Source: JAOTYV01 sp041557595
GTDB lineage: Bacteria > Pseudomonadota > Alphaproteobacteria > UBA8366
Direction: 5' to 3'
Assembly: GCA_041557595.1 (NCBI GenBank)
Contig: JBFFGE010000008.1
Location: 1-45,583 of the forward strand
Length of the DNA: 45,583 bases
Under the pieces are notes generated by a model, which saw nothing but the letters and a program-made list of their open reading frames with translations, was not told the DNA's origin and ran no database searches. The translations under genes were made by a program, and so were the position numbers. The number at the start of each line of letters is the position of its first letter. Within the stretch, counting starts at the first letter, position 1. Shown here piece after piece: positions 24,819 through 33,435 of this stretch.

Positions 24819-25190
24819 CTATCCCCTGTCTTTCGCCTCGATTAAGGCATTAGCCAGCGTTTCCTTCGGCGGCACGATGTCGGTGACGAGATCGCGCAGC
24901 AGGCGCTTGTTGCCGAGCGGCCCCACGGTGACCTGCCCCGTCCCGAGCCGCGCGGTGCAGGCATAGTGCGTCTTGCCGTCCACTTCGACCATGCATTCCT
25001 TGCAGGCGTTCGCGTTGATGCAGCTATAGCGAATGGCGAGCGAGGAATCGCGGTGGGCGCGGATCCACATCAGCGCATCCAGCACCGACATGCCTTCGCG
25101 ATAGGGCACCTCGAAGGTTTCGAAACGGGGGGCTTCCCCGGCAACGCCGCGCTGGACACGGATCGTCGCGGTTGCGGGCGCATCGCTCAT
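24819..25190 (-). CDS. Stand-alone [2Fe-2S] ferredoxin-like protein (N-terminal SdhB/FrdB domain only)
   Basis: 123 residues equal to the N-terminal ferredoxin domain of succinate dehydrogenase/fumarate reductase iron-sulfur subunits. Cluster cysteines are Cys57, Cys63, Cys66 and Cys78 in SCINANACKECMVEV and THYACTARL; the first spacing is five residues where SdhB/FrdB normally has four. The second domain with [4Fe-4S] and [3Fe-4S] clusters is missing altogether, about half the usual length. It overlaps the end of the flavoprotein gene by 4 bp (ATGA), so the two are translated together. It most likely passes electrons between the flavoprotein and an outside partner. Convergent with the AT-rich exported protein gene. 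Confidence 0.87.
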   Translation of the reverse strand: MSDAPATATIRVQRGVAGEAPRFETFEVPYREGMSVLDALMWIRAHRDSSLAIRYSCINANACKECMVEVDGKTHYACTARLGTGQVTVGPLGNKRLLRDLVTDIVPPKETLANALIEAKDRG

Positions 25191-26944
25191 GACGCCGCCT
25201 CCAGCGGTTTTTTGGCAACCGGCGCGCGCCGCACCGGAGCGGATGCCAACGCGAGCTCACCGTCCGCCAATCGAAGGATGCGGTTCTCCGCCTGCGCGGG
25301 GTCGGTATCGGGGAAATCCTCGCGCTGATGGGCGCCCCGGCTTTCGCGGCGCTCAAGCGCGGCGCGCGCGATCGATTCGGCGCACAGCAACGATGCCCGC
25401 AGGTCGAACCAATCCTGGGCCGCAAGGCTGAACGTGCCGCCGCCGGGCTCGAGCGCCGGTAGATCGTCGCGCCGCATTGTCCGCAGCCGCGCGAGCGCCG
25501 CGGTCAATTTTTCCTCGTCGCGCAACAAGCCGACATTGTCCCACATCAACGCCTGCAGTTCGCTCAACAATTCGCCCCGTGCCGGCGACGCCGGCCCTTG
25601 TGCCGGCGTACCGGTCATTCGCCGCAGCGTATCGAGCGCATCCGCCGCGGCGGATGCGTCCCAGACCTGACGCTCGTCCCGCACTGCGTCGGCGGCGAAC
25701 CGCCCGGCGCGCTCGCCGAACACCAACGCCTCGGGGATCGCGTTGCCGGAAAGCCGGTTCGCGCCGTTTGCACCGCCGACCGCCTCGCCCGCCGCGAACA
25801 GTCCCGGCACACAGGTCTGCATGCGCGCATCGACGCGGATGCCGCCCATATGGTAGTGCGCGATCGGTGCCACTTCGATCGATCGCGCCGTCAAGTCGAT
25901 GCCGTTATCGGCCAGCCGGTCGATCACCGGCCCGAAGGCCGCGCGCAGTTCCGATTCAGGCACGTGCTCGAAGCTGAGATAGGCGCCGCCGGCCGGCGAA
26001 CCGCGTCCCGCCGCCGTCTCCTTGACGATGGCATAGCTGGTGACATCGCGGGGCGCGGTGTAGGTGCCCGAATCGCTGGCGCCGTAGTTTTCGATGAATT
26101 CTTCCTTCCGGCCGTTCAGCAACCGTCCGCCCAGCTTGTAGCGAAACGGATCCCACATGATCGGGTCCATGCCGACAAGGCGCGGCGCCAGATGGCCGAT
26201 CGGGAAGAATTGCACGAATTCCATATCGATCAATTCCGCCCCGGCACTTAGCGCCAGCGCATAGGCGTCGCCCCCCATATTCACGGACGCGCTGTTGCGG
26301 CGATAGATCCGGGTCAGCCCGCCGGCGGCGAGCACGACGGCCTTGGCCGCGACGGTTACCGGCGCGCCGCTTTCCAGATCGAGCGCGACCGCGCCGACCA
26401 CCCGGCCGTCCCGTACGACAAGATCGGTGACGGCGAGGCCACTGATTCGGGTAATACCGTTGCCCCGCGCGACCTGACCCCGCAAGGTTTTCGCGACCGC
26501 GGGTCCGGTGTTGAGAAAATCCACGTAAACGCAGCGCGGGATTTGGTGGCCGGGTGCGGTGACCTGCTTGATATGACCGCCCTCGCGCGCCCAGCCGACT
26601 TTCCAGGCCTCCATTTCGCGGATGCGCAGCGGCGATTCCTCGCACAACACGGCGGCGAGCGTCTCGTCGCACAGACCGCGCCCCGCTTCCAGCGTATCGG
26701 CAAGATGATGCGTCCAGTGATCGGGCGCTTCCTCGCCGATCGCCGACGCCACGGTCATCTGCGCCATGATGGTGGCGCCGCCGCGGCCGATCAGGCTCTT
26801 ATCGGCCAGCAGCACGCGCGCGCCGGCCCGCGCCGCGGCGACCGCCGCATACATGCCCGCGCCGCCGGAGCCGACGACGAGAATATCGGTGGAGAGGTGG
26901 GTCAACCCTGCAGTCTTTCGGTATTGTGGCCCGCCCGAGGGCAT
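25187..26944 (-). CDS. FAD-dependent SdhA/FrdA-like flavoprotein subunit
   Basis: 585 residues. Dinucleotide motif GSGGAG at 25-30 in TDILVVGSGGAGMYAAVAA; the FAD/substrate regions VVLAAGGLTRIYRRN, IAHYHMGGI and FAAGEAVGGANGANRLSGNA are as in the fumarate reductase family, and the C-terminal helical domain is present. The segment GRGGATIMAQMTVAS replaces the SHTVAAQGG of SdhA, so the His that binds FAD covalently is absent and FAD is probably non-covalent. The ATG at 26944 has a weak ribosome site; a TTG about 13 codons in is possible. The [2Fe-2S] gene overlaps its 3' end by 4 bp. No membrane anchor genes are nearby. Related soluble types include adenylylsulfate reductase alpha-like and thiol:fumarate reductase-like proteins. 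Confidence 0.9.
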   Translation of the reverse strand: MPSGGPQYRKTAGLTHLSTDILVVGSGGAGMYAAVAAARAGARVLLADKSLIGRGGATIMAQMTVASAIGEEAPDHWTHHLADTLEAGRGLCDETLAAVLCEESPLRIREMEAWKVGWAREGGHIKQVTAPGHQIPRCVYVDFLNTGPAVAKTLRGQVARGNGITRISGLAVTDLVVRDGRVVGAVALDLESGAPVTVAAKAVVLAAGGLTRIYRRNSASVNMGGDAYALALSAGAELIDMEFVQFFPIGHLAPRLVGMDPIMWDPFRYKLGGRLLNGRKEEFIENYGASDSGTYTAPRDVTSYAIVKETAAGRGSPAGGAYLSFEHVPESELRAAFGPVIDRLADNGIDLTARSIEVAPIAHYHMGGIRVDARMQTCVPGLFAAGEAVGGANGANRLSGNAIPEALVFGERAGRFAADAVRDERQVWDASAAADALDTLRRMTGTPAQGPASPARGELLSELQALMWDNVGLLRDEEKLTAALARLRTMRRDDLPALEPGGGTFSLAAQDWFDLRASLLCAESIARAALERRESRGAHQREDFPDTDPAQAENRILRLADGELALASAPVRRAPVAKKPLEAAS

Positions 26945-27029
26945 GAGCGCGGCATTGTGTCAGAAGCGGAAAAACGCTGCAATGCGCCCCGTCCCGGCTG
27001 GGAACTGGAATCGAAACGGAGACTGAAAG

Positions 27030-27920
27030 ATGCGCGTTGGCTTTATCGGATTGGGGAATATGGGCGGCCCGCTGGCCCGCCGGCTGGTGCAGCGCCATCA
27101 GCTAACGGTGCACGACCGCCGGCCGGAAGTGATGCAGAGCTTCATCGACGAGGGCGCGACCGGAGCGGCATCCCCCGCCGAACTGGCGGCCAAGTGCGAA
27201 ATCGTGCTGACCTGCCTGCCGACCTCGGCTGAGGTTCGCGAGGTCATCTTCGGCGGCGGCGGCCTGCTGGAAGGATTGCAGCCGGGCGCGATGGTGGCCG
27301 ATATGACCACCGGCGACCCGGCCCAGACCCGGGCGATGGCGCAGGATCTCAGCGACAAGGGCCTGCACATGATCGACGCGCCGGTCAGCGGCGGGCCGCG
27401 CGGCGCGAATGAAGGCACCATCGCCATCATGGTCGGCGCGCCGGACGAATTGTTCCAGCGGGTCCGGCCGGTGCTGGACTCGATCAGCAGCAATGTGCTG
27501 CATGCCGGCGATGTGGGCGCCGGGCACGCGATCAAGGCGGGCAATAACCTGCTGAACCTGGTCTGCCGGCTGGCCAGTTTCGAGGTGGTGTCGATGCTGG
27601 TGAAGAACGGCGTCGCGCCCGACAAGGCGGTCGGCGTCATCCAGAAAAGCTCCGGACGCAGCTACGCGACCGAAATCACCCTGCCCGACAATATCTTGTC
27701 CGGAAAGATGTTCCAGGGCTTCACCCTGGCCTTGATGCGGAAAGACAGTAGTCTGGCGCTGGATATCGGCCGGGCAAGCGACGTTCCCATGCCGTTCGGC
27801 AATCTCGCGCGGGAAATGCTGCAGGGCGCGATCAACGAACACGGGCTCGAGGACGATATGAGCGCGCTGGCGCTGACCTATGAACGGCTGACCGGCGCAC
27901 GCATCCGGCCAGCCGAATAA
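27030..27920 (+). CDS. 3-hydroxyisobutyrate dehydrogenase family NAD(P)-dependent beta-hydroxyacid dehydrogenase
   Basis: 296 residues. Coenzyme motif GFIGLGNMGGPLARRL at the N-terminus with DRRPEV after beta2 (R following D suggests NADP tolerance), substrate motif APVSGGPRGANEGT and the catalytic Lys in GHAIKAGNNLLNLV. Length and order are as in 3-hydroxyisobutyrate, tartronate-semialdehyde and 2-hydroxy-3-oxopropionate reductases. GGAGACTGAAAG before the ATG is a good ribosome site. Divergent from the flavoprotein gene (85 bp) and 38 bp upstream of the carboxyltransferase gene, with which it probably forms an operon. Substrate not set by sequence. Confidence 0.92.
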   Translation: MRVGFIGLGNMGGPLARRLVQRHQLTVHDRRPEVMQSFIDEGATGAASPAELAAKCEIVLTCLPTSAEVREVIFGGGGLLEGLQPGAMVADMTTGDPAQTRAMAQDLSDKGLHMIDAPVSGGPRGANEGTIAIMVGAPDELFQRVRPVLDSISSNVLHAGDVGAGHAIKAGNNLLNLVCRLASFEVVSMLVKNGVAPDKAVGVIQKSSGRSYATEITLPDNILSGKMFQGFTLALMRKDSSLALDIGRASDVPMPFGNLAREMLQGAINEHGLEDDMSALALTYERLTGARIRPAE

Positions 27921-27958
27921 TCGAAGAAACGTTCTACCGCAAAGGGAAAGACCGCCGC

Positions 27959-29491
27959 ATGGCCTTCGAAGACAAGATCAAGGATCACGAAGAACGAACC
28001 AAGCGCGCCGCCGCCATGGGTGGCCCGGAGAAACTGAAGCGGCGCAAAAACGCGGGGCTGCTGAACGCCCGCGAGCGGGTCGCCTATCTGCTCGACCCGG
28101 ACAGTTTCCGGGAATCCGGCCTGTTCGGCGTTTCCTATATTCCGGAGATGCGGGATCAGACGCCGGCCGACGGCAAGGTCACCGGGTTCGGCACGATCGA
28201 CGGTCGCCGCGCCGGCGTGGTCGCCTACGACTTCACGGTCAAGGGATCGTCGAGCAGCTACACCAACAATCGCAAGATGTCGCACATCAAGGAGATGGGG
28301 ACACTGCGCGGATTTCCCGTGGTGTTCCTCAGCGAATCGACCGGCATCCGCATGCCCGACGTAATGGGCGAAGGAATGGGATTCACCGATGAAGGGCGGC
28401 GTTTCCTGCGCCGCCGCACCGCCCCCTGGGCGTCGGTGCAGCTCGGCCCCTGTTTCGGCTCGGCGGCCTGGCACGCCGTCTGTTCCGACTTCAACGTGAT
28501 GCGCAAAGGGGCGGTCATGGCGGTGTCAAGTCCGCGCATGGTCTCGCGCGCGGTCGGTCAGGACATCAGCGGCGAGGACCTCGGCGGCTGGCGCATCCAC
28601 GCGCAGCTCACCGGCTTCGCCGACGCCGTCGCCGACACCGACGAGGAAGCGATCGACATCGTCAAACGGTTCCTCAGCTACCTGCCGAGCCACCAGAACG
28701 AAGCGCCGCCGGTGGCGCCTGTGCCGGACGGTTCGGACAGATCTTGCAAGAATATGCTCGACCTGCTGCCGGATTCGCCGTCCAAGGTGTACGACGTCCG
28801 CAAGATCATCGAGGCCTTCGCGGATACCGGCAGCCTGTTCGAGATCAAGGCGCGCTACGGCCGCAGCCTGTGCACCGCGCTGGTCCGGGTCGGCGGCAGG
28901 AGTCTCGGCGTGATCGCCAACAACCCGCAATTCAAGGGCGGCGCGATGGACGCGCAATCCTGCACCAAGGCGGCGAGCTTCTTGGTGCTATGCGATTCCT
29001 ACAATATTCCGATCCTGCATTTGCAGGACCAGCCGGGGTTCATGATCGGACCGGAGGCGGAGAAACAGGGCATCATCGGCAAGATCATCAACTGGATGAA
29101 CGCGCTGCTGCAAACCACGGTGCCGAAATTCACGATCATCACGCGCAAGAGTTACGGCCGCGGCTTCATCAACATGGGCGCGGCCAACACGGTCGAGGAA
29201 ATCGCCGCGTGGTGGACCACCGAGGTCAGCTTCATGGACCCGCGGTCGGCGGTCGCCGTGGTGCACGGGATCGAGGAGAAGGACGACCCGGCGCGCTATG
29301 CGGAGTTGCTGAAGGAAATGGCGCGCGACGGCTCGGCTTACGATCTCGCGGCGGTATTCGGCGTGAAGGAAGTTCTGGACCCGCGCGAAACCCGCGATTA
29401 TCTAATTGAAATGATGGATATCCATACGTCGCGGCTGAGCGGCGGCATCGGCGAGCACCGGCTCGAAGCGTGGCCCACAAGCTATGTTTAG
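27959..29491 (+). CDS. Biotin-dependent acyl-CoA carboxyltransferase subunit (PccB/MccB-like)
   Basis: 510 residues with both crotonase-like halves. N-terminal half: ARERVAYLLDPDSFRESGLFG, VAYDFTVKGSSSSYTNNRKM and RIPMPDV-type segment GIRMPDVMG. C-terminal half: LGVIANNPQFKGGAMD, LHLQDQPGFMIGPEAEKQGI (oxyanion hole) and the GRGFINMGAANTVEEIAAWW region. Such subunits transfer carboxyl from biotin to propionyl-, acetyl- or methylcrotonyl-CoA. No biotin carboxylase or biotin-carrier gene is in the window, so partners must be elsewhere. It overlaps the next gene, a binding protein, by 8 bp. An unusually acidic and basic first 30 residues (FEDKIKDHEERTKRAAAM) is typical for the family. Confidence 0.92.
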   Translation: MAFEDKIKDHEERTKRAAAMGGPEKLKRRKNAGLLNARERVAYLLDPDSFRESGLFGVSYIPEMRDQTPADGKVTGFGTIDGRRAGVVAYDFTVKGSSSSYTNNRKMSHIKEMGTLRGFPVVFLSESTGIRMPDVMGEGMGFTDEGRRFLRRRTAPWASVQLGPCFGSAAWHAVCSDFNVMRKGAVMAVSSPRMVSRAVGQDISGEDLGGWRIHAQLTGFADAVADTDEEAIDIVKRFLSYLPSHQNEAPPVAPVPDGSDRSCKNMLDLLPDSPSKVYDVRKIIEAFADTGSLFEIKARYGRSLCTALVRVGGRSLGVIANNPQFKGGAMDAQSCTKAASFLVLCDSYNIPILHLQDQPGFMIGPEAEKQGIIGKIINWMNALLQTTVPKFTIITRKSYGRGFINMGAANTVEEIAAWWTTEVSFMDPRSAVAVVHGIEEKDDPARYAELLKEMARDGSAYDLAAVFGVKEVLDPRETRDYLIEMMDIHTSRLSGGIGEHRLEAWPTSYV

Positions 29492-31151
29492 GCGAATCCG
29501 CATCCAGGGCGCGCTGTTCGGTTTCGCCCTCTTGGCGTTGTCCGCCGCCTCCGCGGCCGCAAAGGACCGCCTGATCATCGGCCAGAGCCAGTTTCCCGAT
29601 AACTTCAACCCGAACATCAACGCCATGGCGGCGAAGACCTATATCCTGTCGATGGCGCGCCGGCCGATCACCGTCTACGACCAGGACTGGAACCTCGTCT
29701 GCATGCTGTGCACCGAGGTGCCGAGTGTGGCAAAAGGCACCGCCCGGCTGGAAACGACGAAAGACGGCAAACCCGGCATGGCCGTGACCTATACCCTGCG
29801 CAAGGACGCGCGCTGGGGCGACGGCACGCCGATCACCACCAAGGACGTTTTGTTTTCCTGGGAGGTGGGACGGCACAAGCTGTCCGGCGTCAGCGAGGCC
29901 GACGTCTTCCGGCGCGTGGAGAAAATCGATGCGGCGGACGACAAGACCTTCACCCTGCATCTCAACAAGCGCGCCTGCAATTTCGCCGATATCACCGAAT
30001 TCGGCCTGCTGCCCGCGCATATCGAACGCAAGAGCTTCAGCGACCCGGTCGAATACCAGCGCCGCAGCGCCTACGAGACCGACACCACCAATCGCGGCCT
30101 CTGGAACGGGCCGTACAGGATCGCCGAAGTGGTGCCGGGATCGCATGTGGTGCTCGCGCAGAACCTGTTCTGGTGGGGAAAAAAGCCCCGCTTTACCGAG
30201 ATCGTCGTCAAAACGATTTCCGACACCTCGGCGATGACCGCGTCGCTGCTCGCCGGCGGACTCGATTATATCGCCGGCGAGGTGGGGCTGACGCTCGATC
30301 AGGCGATCGCCTTCGAAAAGCGCCATAAGGACCGGTTCCGCTTCGTCTACAAGCCGGCGCTGGTCTACGAGCATATCGACCTCAACCAGAACAATCCGAT
30401 CCTGGCGGACCGGCGCGTACGGCGCGCCCTGTTATACGCCATCAATCGCGAGGCGATCAGCGCGCAGATCTTTGGAGGCCATCAGAAAGTCGCACACAGC
30501 AATATCAGCCCCCTGGACAAGGTCTACGACGCGGCCACGCCGAAATACGCCCATGATCCGGCCAAGGCGCGCAGCCTTCTGACCGCGGCGGGTTGGTCGA
30601 CGCTGCGGGGCGGGATCCGGTACAACGCACGGAACGAGCGGCTGCGCCTCCAGATCATGACCACCGCGGGCAACAAGACCCGGGAACTGATCCAGCAGAT
30701 CCTGCAGAGCAACTGGCGGGATGTGGGTGTCGAGGTGCAGGTCCGGAACGAGCCGGCGCGCGTATTCTTCGGCGATACGGTGCGGCGGCGCAAATTCCCG
30801 TCGCTCGCCATGTATGCCTTTCTCGCCGCCCCGCGCACGGTGCCGCGCACGCAGCTCCATTCTTCCGAAATACCGAAGGCGGCAAACAATTGGGCCGGCA
30901 GCAACTTCCCCGGCTTCCGGAACAAGGAAATGGACAAGGCGATCGAGGGCACGGAGACCGACTGCGCGCCGGACCGCAACCAGGCCCATTGGAACCGGTT
31001 GCAGGCGCTTTACGCCGAAGAACTGCCGGCGCTGCCGCTCTACTTCCGGGCGGAACCGCACATCATGCCGAAGTGGCTGAAGGGCGTGCGCCCGACCGGC
31101 CATCAATATGCCAGCACGCTGTGGGTCGAGGATTGGTTCGATGGCCGGTGA
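29484..31151 (+). CDS. ABC transporter periplasmic binding protein, family 5 (dipeptide/oligopeptide type)
   Basis: 555 residues. Signal peptide RIRIQGALFGFALLALSAA ending in an AxA site (SAAAKD) near residue 27. Family 5 marks: DWNLVCMLCTEVPSVAKG, TYTLRKDARWGDGTPITTKD, and HIDLNQNNPILADRRVRRAL, plus the C-terminal LPLYFRAEPHIMPKWLKG. Three Cys in CMLC and DCAP are notable for a periplasmic protein. Its ATG lies inside the last codons of the carboxyltransferase gene (8 bp overlap), so the two are coupled. No permease or ATPase gene is next to it: a solo binding protein, which may deliver ligand to a transporter encoded elsewhere or have a sensory role. Confidence 0.9.
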   Translation: MFRRIRIQGALFGFALLALSAASAAAKDRLIIGQSQFPDNFNPNINAMAAKTYILSMARRPITVYDQDWNLVCMLCTEVPSVAKGTARLETTKDGKPGMAVTYTLRKDARWGDGTPITTKDVLFSWEVGRHKLSGVSEADVFRRVEKIDAADDKTFTLHLNKRACNFADITEFGLLPAHIERKSFSDPVEYQRRSAYETDTTNRGLWNGPYRIAEVVPGSHVVLAQNLFWWGKKPRFTEIVVKTISDTSAMTASLLAGGLDYIAGEVGLTLDQAIAFEKRHKDRFRFVYKPALVYEHIDLNQNNPILADRRVRRALLYAINREAISAQIFGGHQKVAHSNISPLDKVYDAATPKYAHDPAKARSLLTAAGWSTLRGGIRYNARNERLRLQIMTTAGNKTRELIQQILQSNWRDVGVEVQVRNEPARVFFGDTVRRRKFPSLAMYAFLAAPRTVPRTQLHSSEIPKAANNWAGSNFPGFRNKEMDKAIEGTETDCAPDRNQAHWNRLQALYAEELPALPLYFRAEPHIMPKWLKGVRPTGHQYASTLWVEDWFDGR

Positions 31152-31209
31152 TGCCAATGTGGTATGATCCCGCGACACAAAACCGCAGCAAACCCAACCG
31201 GGGAACGCC

Positions 31210-32415
31210 ATGAGACAGCTTCGCATTCCCGCCGCCTTCATGCGGGGCGGCACCAGCAACGCGATCATCCTGCACCGCCGCGACCTGCCGGCGGACCGCG
31301 ACGAATGGGAGGAAATCTTCCTCGCCGCAATGGGCAGCCCGGACCCGAACGCGCGCCAACTCAACGGCATGGGCGGCGGCATCTCGTCGCTCTCGAAGGT
31401 TTGTATCGTCGAGCCGTCGGACCGCCGGGATGCGGATGTCGATTACACCTTTGCGCAAGTGTCGCCGCGCGACGACTGGGTCAGCTATGCGGCGCTATGC
31501 GGCAACATGTCGGCGGCGATCGGACCGTTTGCGGTCGATGAAGGGCTCGTCGCGGTCGATGGGCCGGACGCCCATGTGCGCATCCACAACACCAACACCG
31601 GCATCATCATCCATGCGCATTTCGGCATGGACGAAGGCCGGGCGGCGGTCGACGGCGACTACGCGATGATCGGCGTCGCCGGCACCGGCGCGCCGCAGCG
31701 GCTCGATTTCATCAAACCCGGCGGCGCGATCACCGGCAAGCTGCTGCCGACCGGAAACCTTGTCGACACGGTGGAGATTCCCGGCCTTGGCGCGGTCGAG
31801 GCATCCCTGGTCGACGCCGGCAATGCCTTCGCCTTCGTCGAGGCGGGCGTGTTCGGGCTGACCGGCACGGAATCGCCGAGCGAGATCGATACGCGGCCGG
31901 GCTTGCTGGAAGCGATCGAGACCGCGCGCAACCACATGGGTGTCCTTATGGGGTTGTCCGCGAGCCCGGAGGAATCGCGGGCGAAGCTGCCGAACCAGCC
32001 CAAGATCGCCATGGTGAGCGCGCCGCAGGACGCGACGCTGCTGAGCGGCGAGACCGCACGGGCCGCCGACGGCGATCTGACGGCGCGCATCGTCTCCAGC
32101 GGAAATTGTCACCGGGCGCTGCCGTTGACCGGAGCGATCGGCACCTCGGTCGCCGCCCGCATCGAAGGCACCGTCGCCCACCGCCTCGCGCGTCCGCCGG
32201 CAACGCCGGATGCGGACATCCGCCTGATGCAGCCGTCGGGCATCATGGATCTGAAACCCGTCGTTGTGCAGGAGGCCGGCGCCTGGAAGGCGGAAAGCGT
32301 CGGCGTCTACCGCACGCACCGGCGAATGTTCGACGGGTTCGTCTACGTTCCTGCGTCGCGGGTGCCGAAGCTGGCAGCGAGCAGAACGGACGAGCAATCG
32401 GCGGCAGCGGAGTGA
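31210..32415 (+). CDS. PrpF family protein (2-methylaconitate isomerase / 4-oxalomesaconate tautomerase type)
   Basis: 401 residues with the diaminopimelate-epimerase-like double fold of PrpF. Conserved: IPAAFMRGGTSNAIILH at the start, LNGMGGGISSLSKVCIVEP, CGNMSAAIGPFAVDEG, and VDAGNAFAFVEA; the Cys of LCGNMS and the Lys near SKVC fit active-site positions. Known members isomerise 2-methylaconitate (PrpF) or 4-oxalomesaconate (GalD) in gallate breakdown. A GGGGAA ribosome site precedes the ATG. It is the last gene of the plus-strand run from 27.0 kb, 58 bp after the binding protein. The RraA-family gene at 36 kb would be the matching aldolase for a GalD-like role, but that link is inference. 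Confidence 0.9.
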   Translation: MRQLRIPAAFMRGGTSNAIILHRRDLPADRDEWEEIFLAAMGSPDPNARQLNGMGGGISSLSKVCIVEPSDRRDADVDYTFAQVSPRDDWVSYAALCGNMSAAIGPFAVDEGLVAVDGPDAHVRIHNTNTGIIIHAHFGMDEGRAAVDGDYAMIGVAGTGAPQRLDFIKPGGAITGKLLPTGNLVDTVEIPGLGAVEASLVDAGNAFAFVEAGVFGLTGTESPSEIDTRPGLLEAIETARNHMGVLMGLSASPEESRAKLPNQPKIAMVSAPQDATLLSGETARAADGDLTARIVSSGNCHRALPLTGAIGTSVAARIEGTVAHRLARPPATPDADIRLMQPSGIMDLKPVVVQEAGAWKAESVGVYRTHRRMFDGFVYVPASRVPKLAASRTDEQSAAAE

Positions 32416-32431
32416 CATAGCCGGACGCGGC

Positions 32432-32503
32432 TAGATCAACCTGCCTTTAATTGGAATCAATTAAAGGCAGAAAAGTTGATCGATTCTACAAAGATTGAGC
32501 AGC
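32432..32503 (-). repeat. 72-bp dispersed palindromic repeat, copy 2 (inverted)
   Basis: Reverse complement of 521-592 with four mismatches in 72 bases. It contains TGCCTTTAATTG, GAAT, CAATTAAAGGCA as a palindrome with outer arms GATCAAC/GTTGATC. Like copy 1 it lies between convergent genes, here the PrpF-family gene and the HpaI-family aldolase. Confidence 0.85.
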
Positions 32504-32538
32504 ACACGTTTAAGGGATCATCGCGGCAACACTTCCAG

Positions 32539-32570
32539 CCCTCATATTGAGCGAAGTCGAAATTTGAGGG
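32539..32570. terminator. Imperfect hairpin between PrpF-like and HpaI-like genes
   Basis: CCCTCATAT at the left pairs, with one mismatch, with ATTTGAGGG at the right, around an inner GAGCGAAGTCG that can pair CGA with TCG. The whole element spans 32 bases just upstream of the stop of the minus-strand aldolase. It resembles short palindromic intergenic elements seen widely in bacteria; no T-run is adjacent. Confidence 0.4.
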
Positions 32571-32595
32571 CCGTCGATCCAACGGGTGCGCTCTC

Positions 32596-33351
32596 TTACC
32601 GCATCTCCTTGACCATCGCCGCAGCCGCCGCGCCGAGGATGCGGGCATCCCCCGACAGGGTGACCAGGTCGTAGCCTTCCTTAATCATCTTTTTGGAATA
32701 AGCCGTCGACGCACAATGGATGCCCGCCTTGACGCCGTATTTCTTGCAGCGCTTCGCGATGTGCAGGATCTGCTTCACCACCTTGGGGTCGGTCTGATCC
32801 AGCGTCGGGACGCCGCCGAGCGCGAGTCCCAGATCGGACGGTCCGACATAGATAGCGTCGAGGCCCTTGACCTGCAGGATATCGTCGAGATTGGCGAGGC
32901 CCGCCTCGGTCTCGATCATGCCGATCGCGAGCACCGTGCTGTTCGCCTTCGCCGCGTAATCCGCGCCGCCATACATCGCCGCCCGCGCGGGGCCATAACT
33001 GCGATAGCCCTTCGGCGGGTAGCGGCAGGAGGAAACCAGCCGCTCGGCGTCTTCCCTGGTGTTGATCATCGGGCAGATCACCCCGTACACGCCGGCATCC
33101 AGCATCTTCATGATGATGCCTTCCTCGAGCCAGGGCACCCGGCACAGCGGCGTAACGCCGGTCGTGCTGATCGCCTGCAACATCGGCACGGCGGAATCGT
33201 AATGCACCAGCCCATGCTGCAAATCCACGGTGAGGGAATCGAATCCCTGATGCGCCAGCACCTCGGCGGAAAAACTGCTCGGGATCGAGCACCAGCCGTT
33301 GATGACCGCGCCCCCTTTTCGCCAGATGCGTTTGACGTTGTTCGCGCGCAT
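32596..33351 (-). CDS. HpcH/HpaI family class II pyruvate aldolase
   Basis: 251 residues, a complete TIM-barrel aldolase. Family residues: His46 in DLQHGLVHYD (base), Arg71 in CRVPW (pyruvate binding), and the divalent-metal ligands Glu147 in GMIETEAGL and Asp173 in YVGPSDLGLAL. Members split 4-hydroxy-2-oxo acids to pyruvate and an aldehyde (HpaI, GarL, RhmA). GAGGGAGG upstream of the ATG is a strong ribosome site. It is the third gene of a minus-strand group after the D-2-hydroxyacid dehydrogenase and the carboxyltransferase-like protein (84 bp gap). A pyruvate product would fit the neighbouring carboxylase/decarboxylase-type gene. Confidence 0.92.
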   Translation of the reverse strand: MRANNVKRIWRKGGAVINGWCSIPSSFSAEVLAHQGFDSLTVDLQHGLVHYDSAVPMLQAISTTGVTPLCRVPWLEEGIIMKMLDAGVYGVICPMINTREDAERLVSSCRYPPKGYRSYGPARAAMYGGADYAAKANSTVLAIGMIETEAGLANLDDILQVKGLDAIYVGPSDLGLALGGVPTLDQTDPKVVKQILHIAKRCKKYGVKAGIHCASTAYSKKMIKEGYDLVTLSGDARILGAAAAAMVKEMR

Positions 33352-33435
33352 GGATGCCTCCCTCTTGCGATTGTTTTTTGTCGCCAGTCCCGCCGGTCGA
33401 AGTCGCGCCTATCCAGCCCGGCGGCACCGGCGTTG

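Noticed and set aside
24819..25190. Truncated pseudogene of sdhB
   Set aside because: The gene has its own stop after a complete domain, overlaps the flavoprotein gene by 4 bp and keeps all four Cys, so it looks functional as a short protein.
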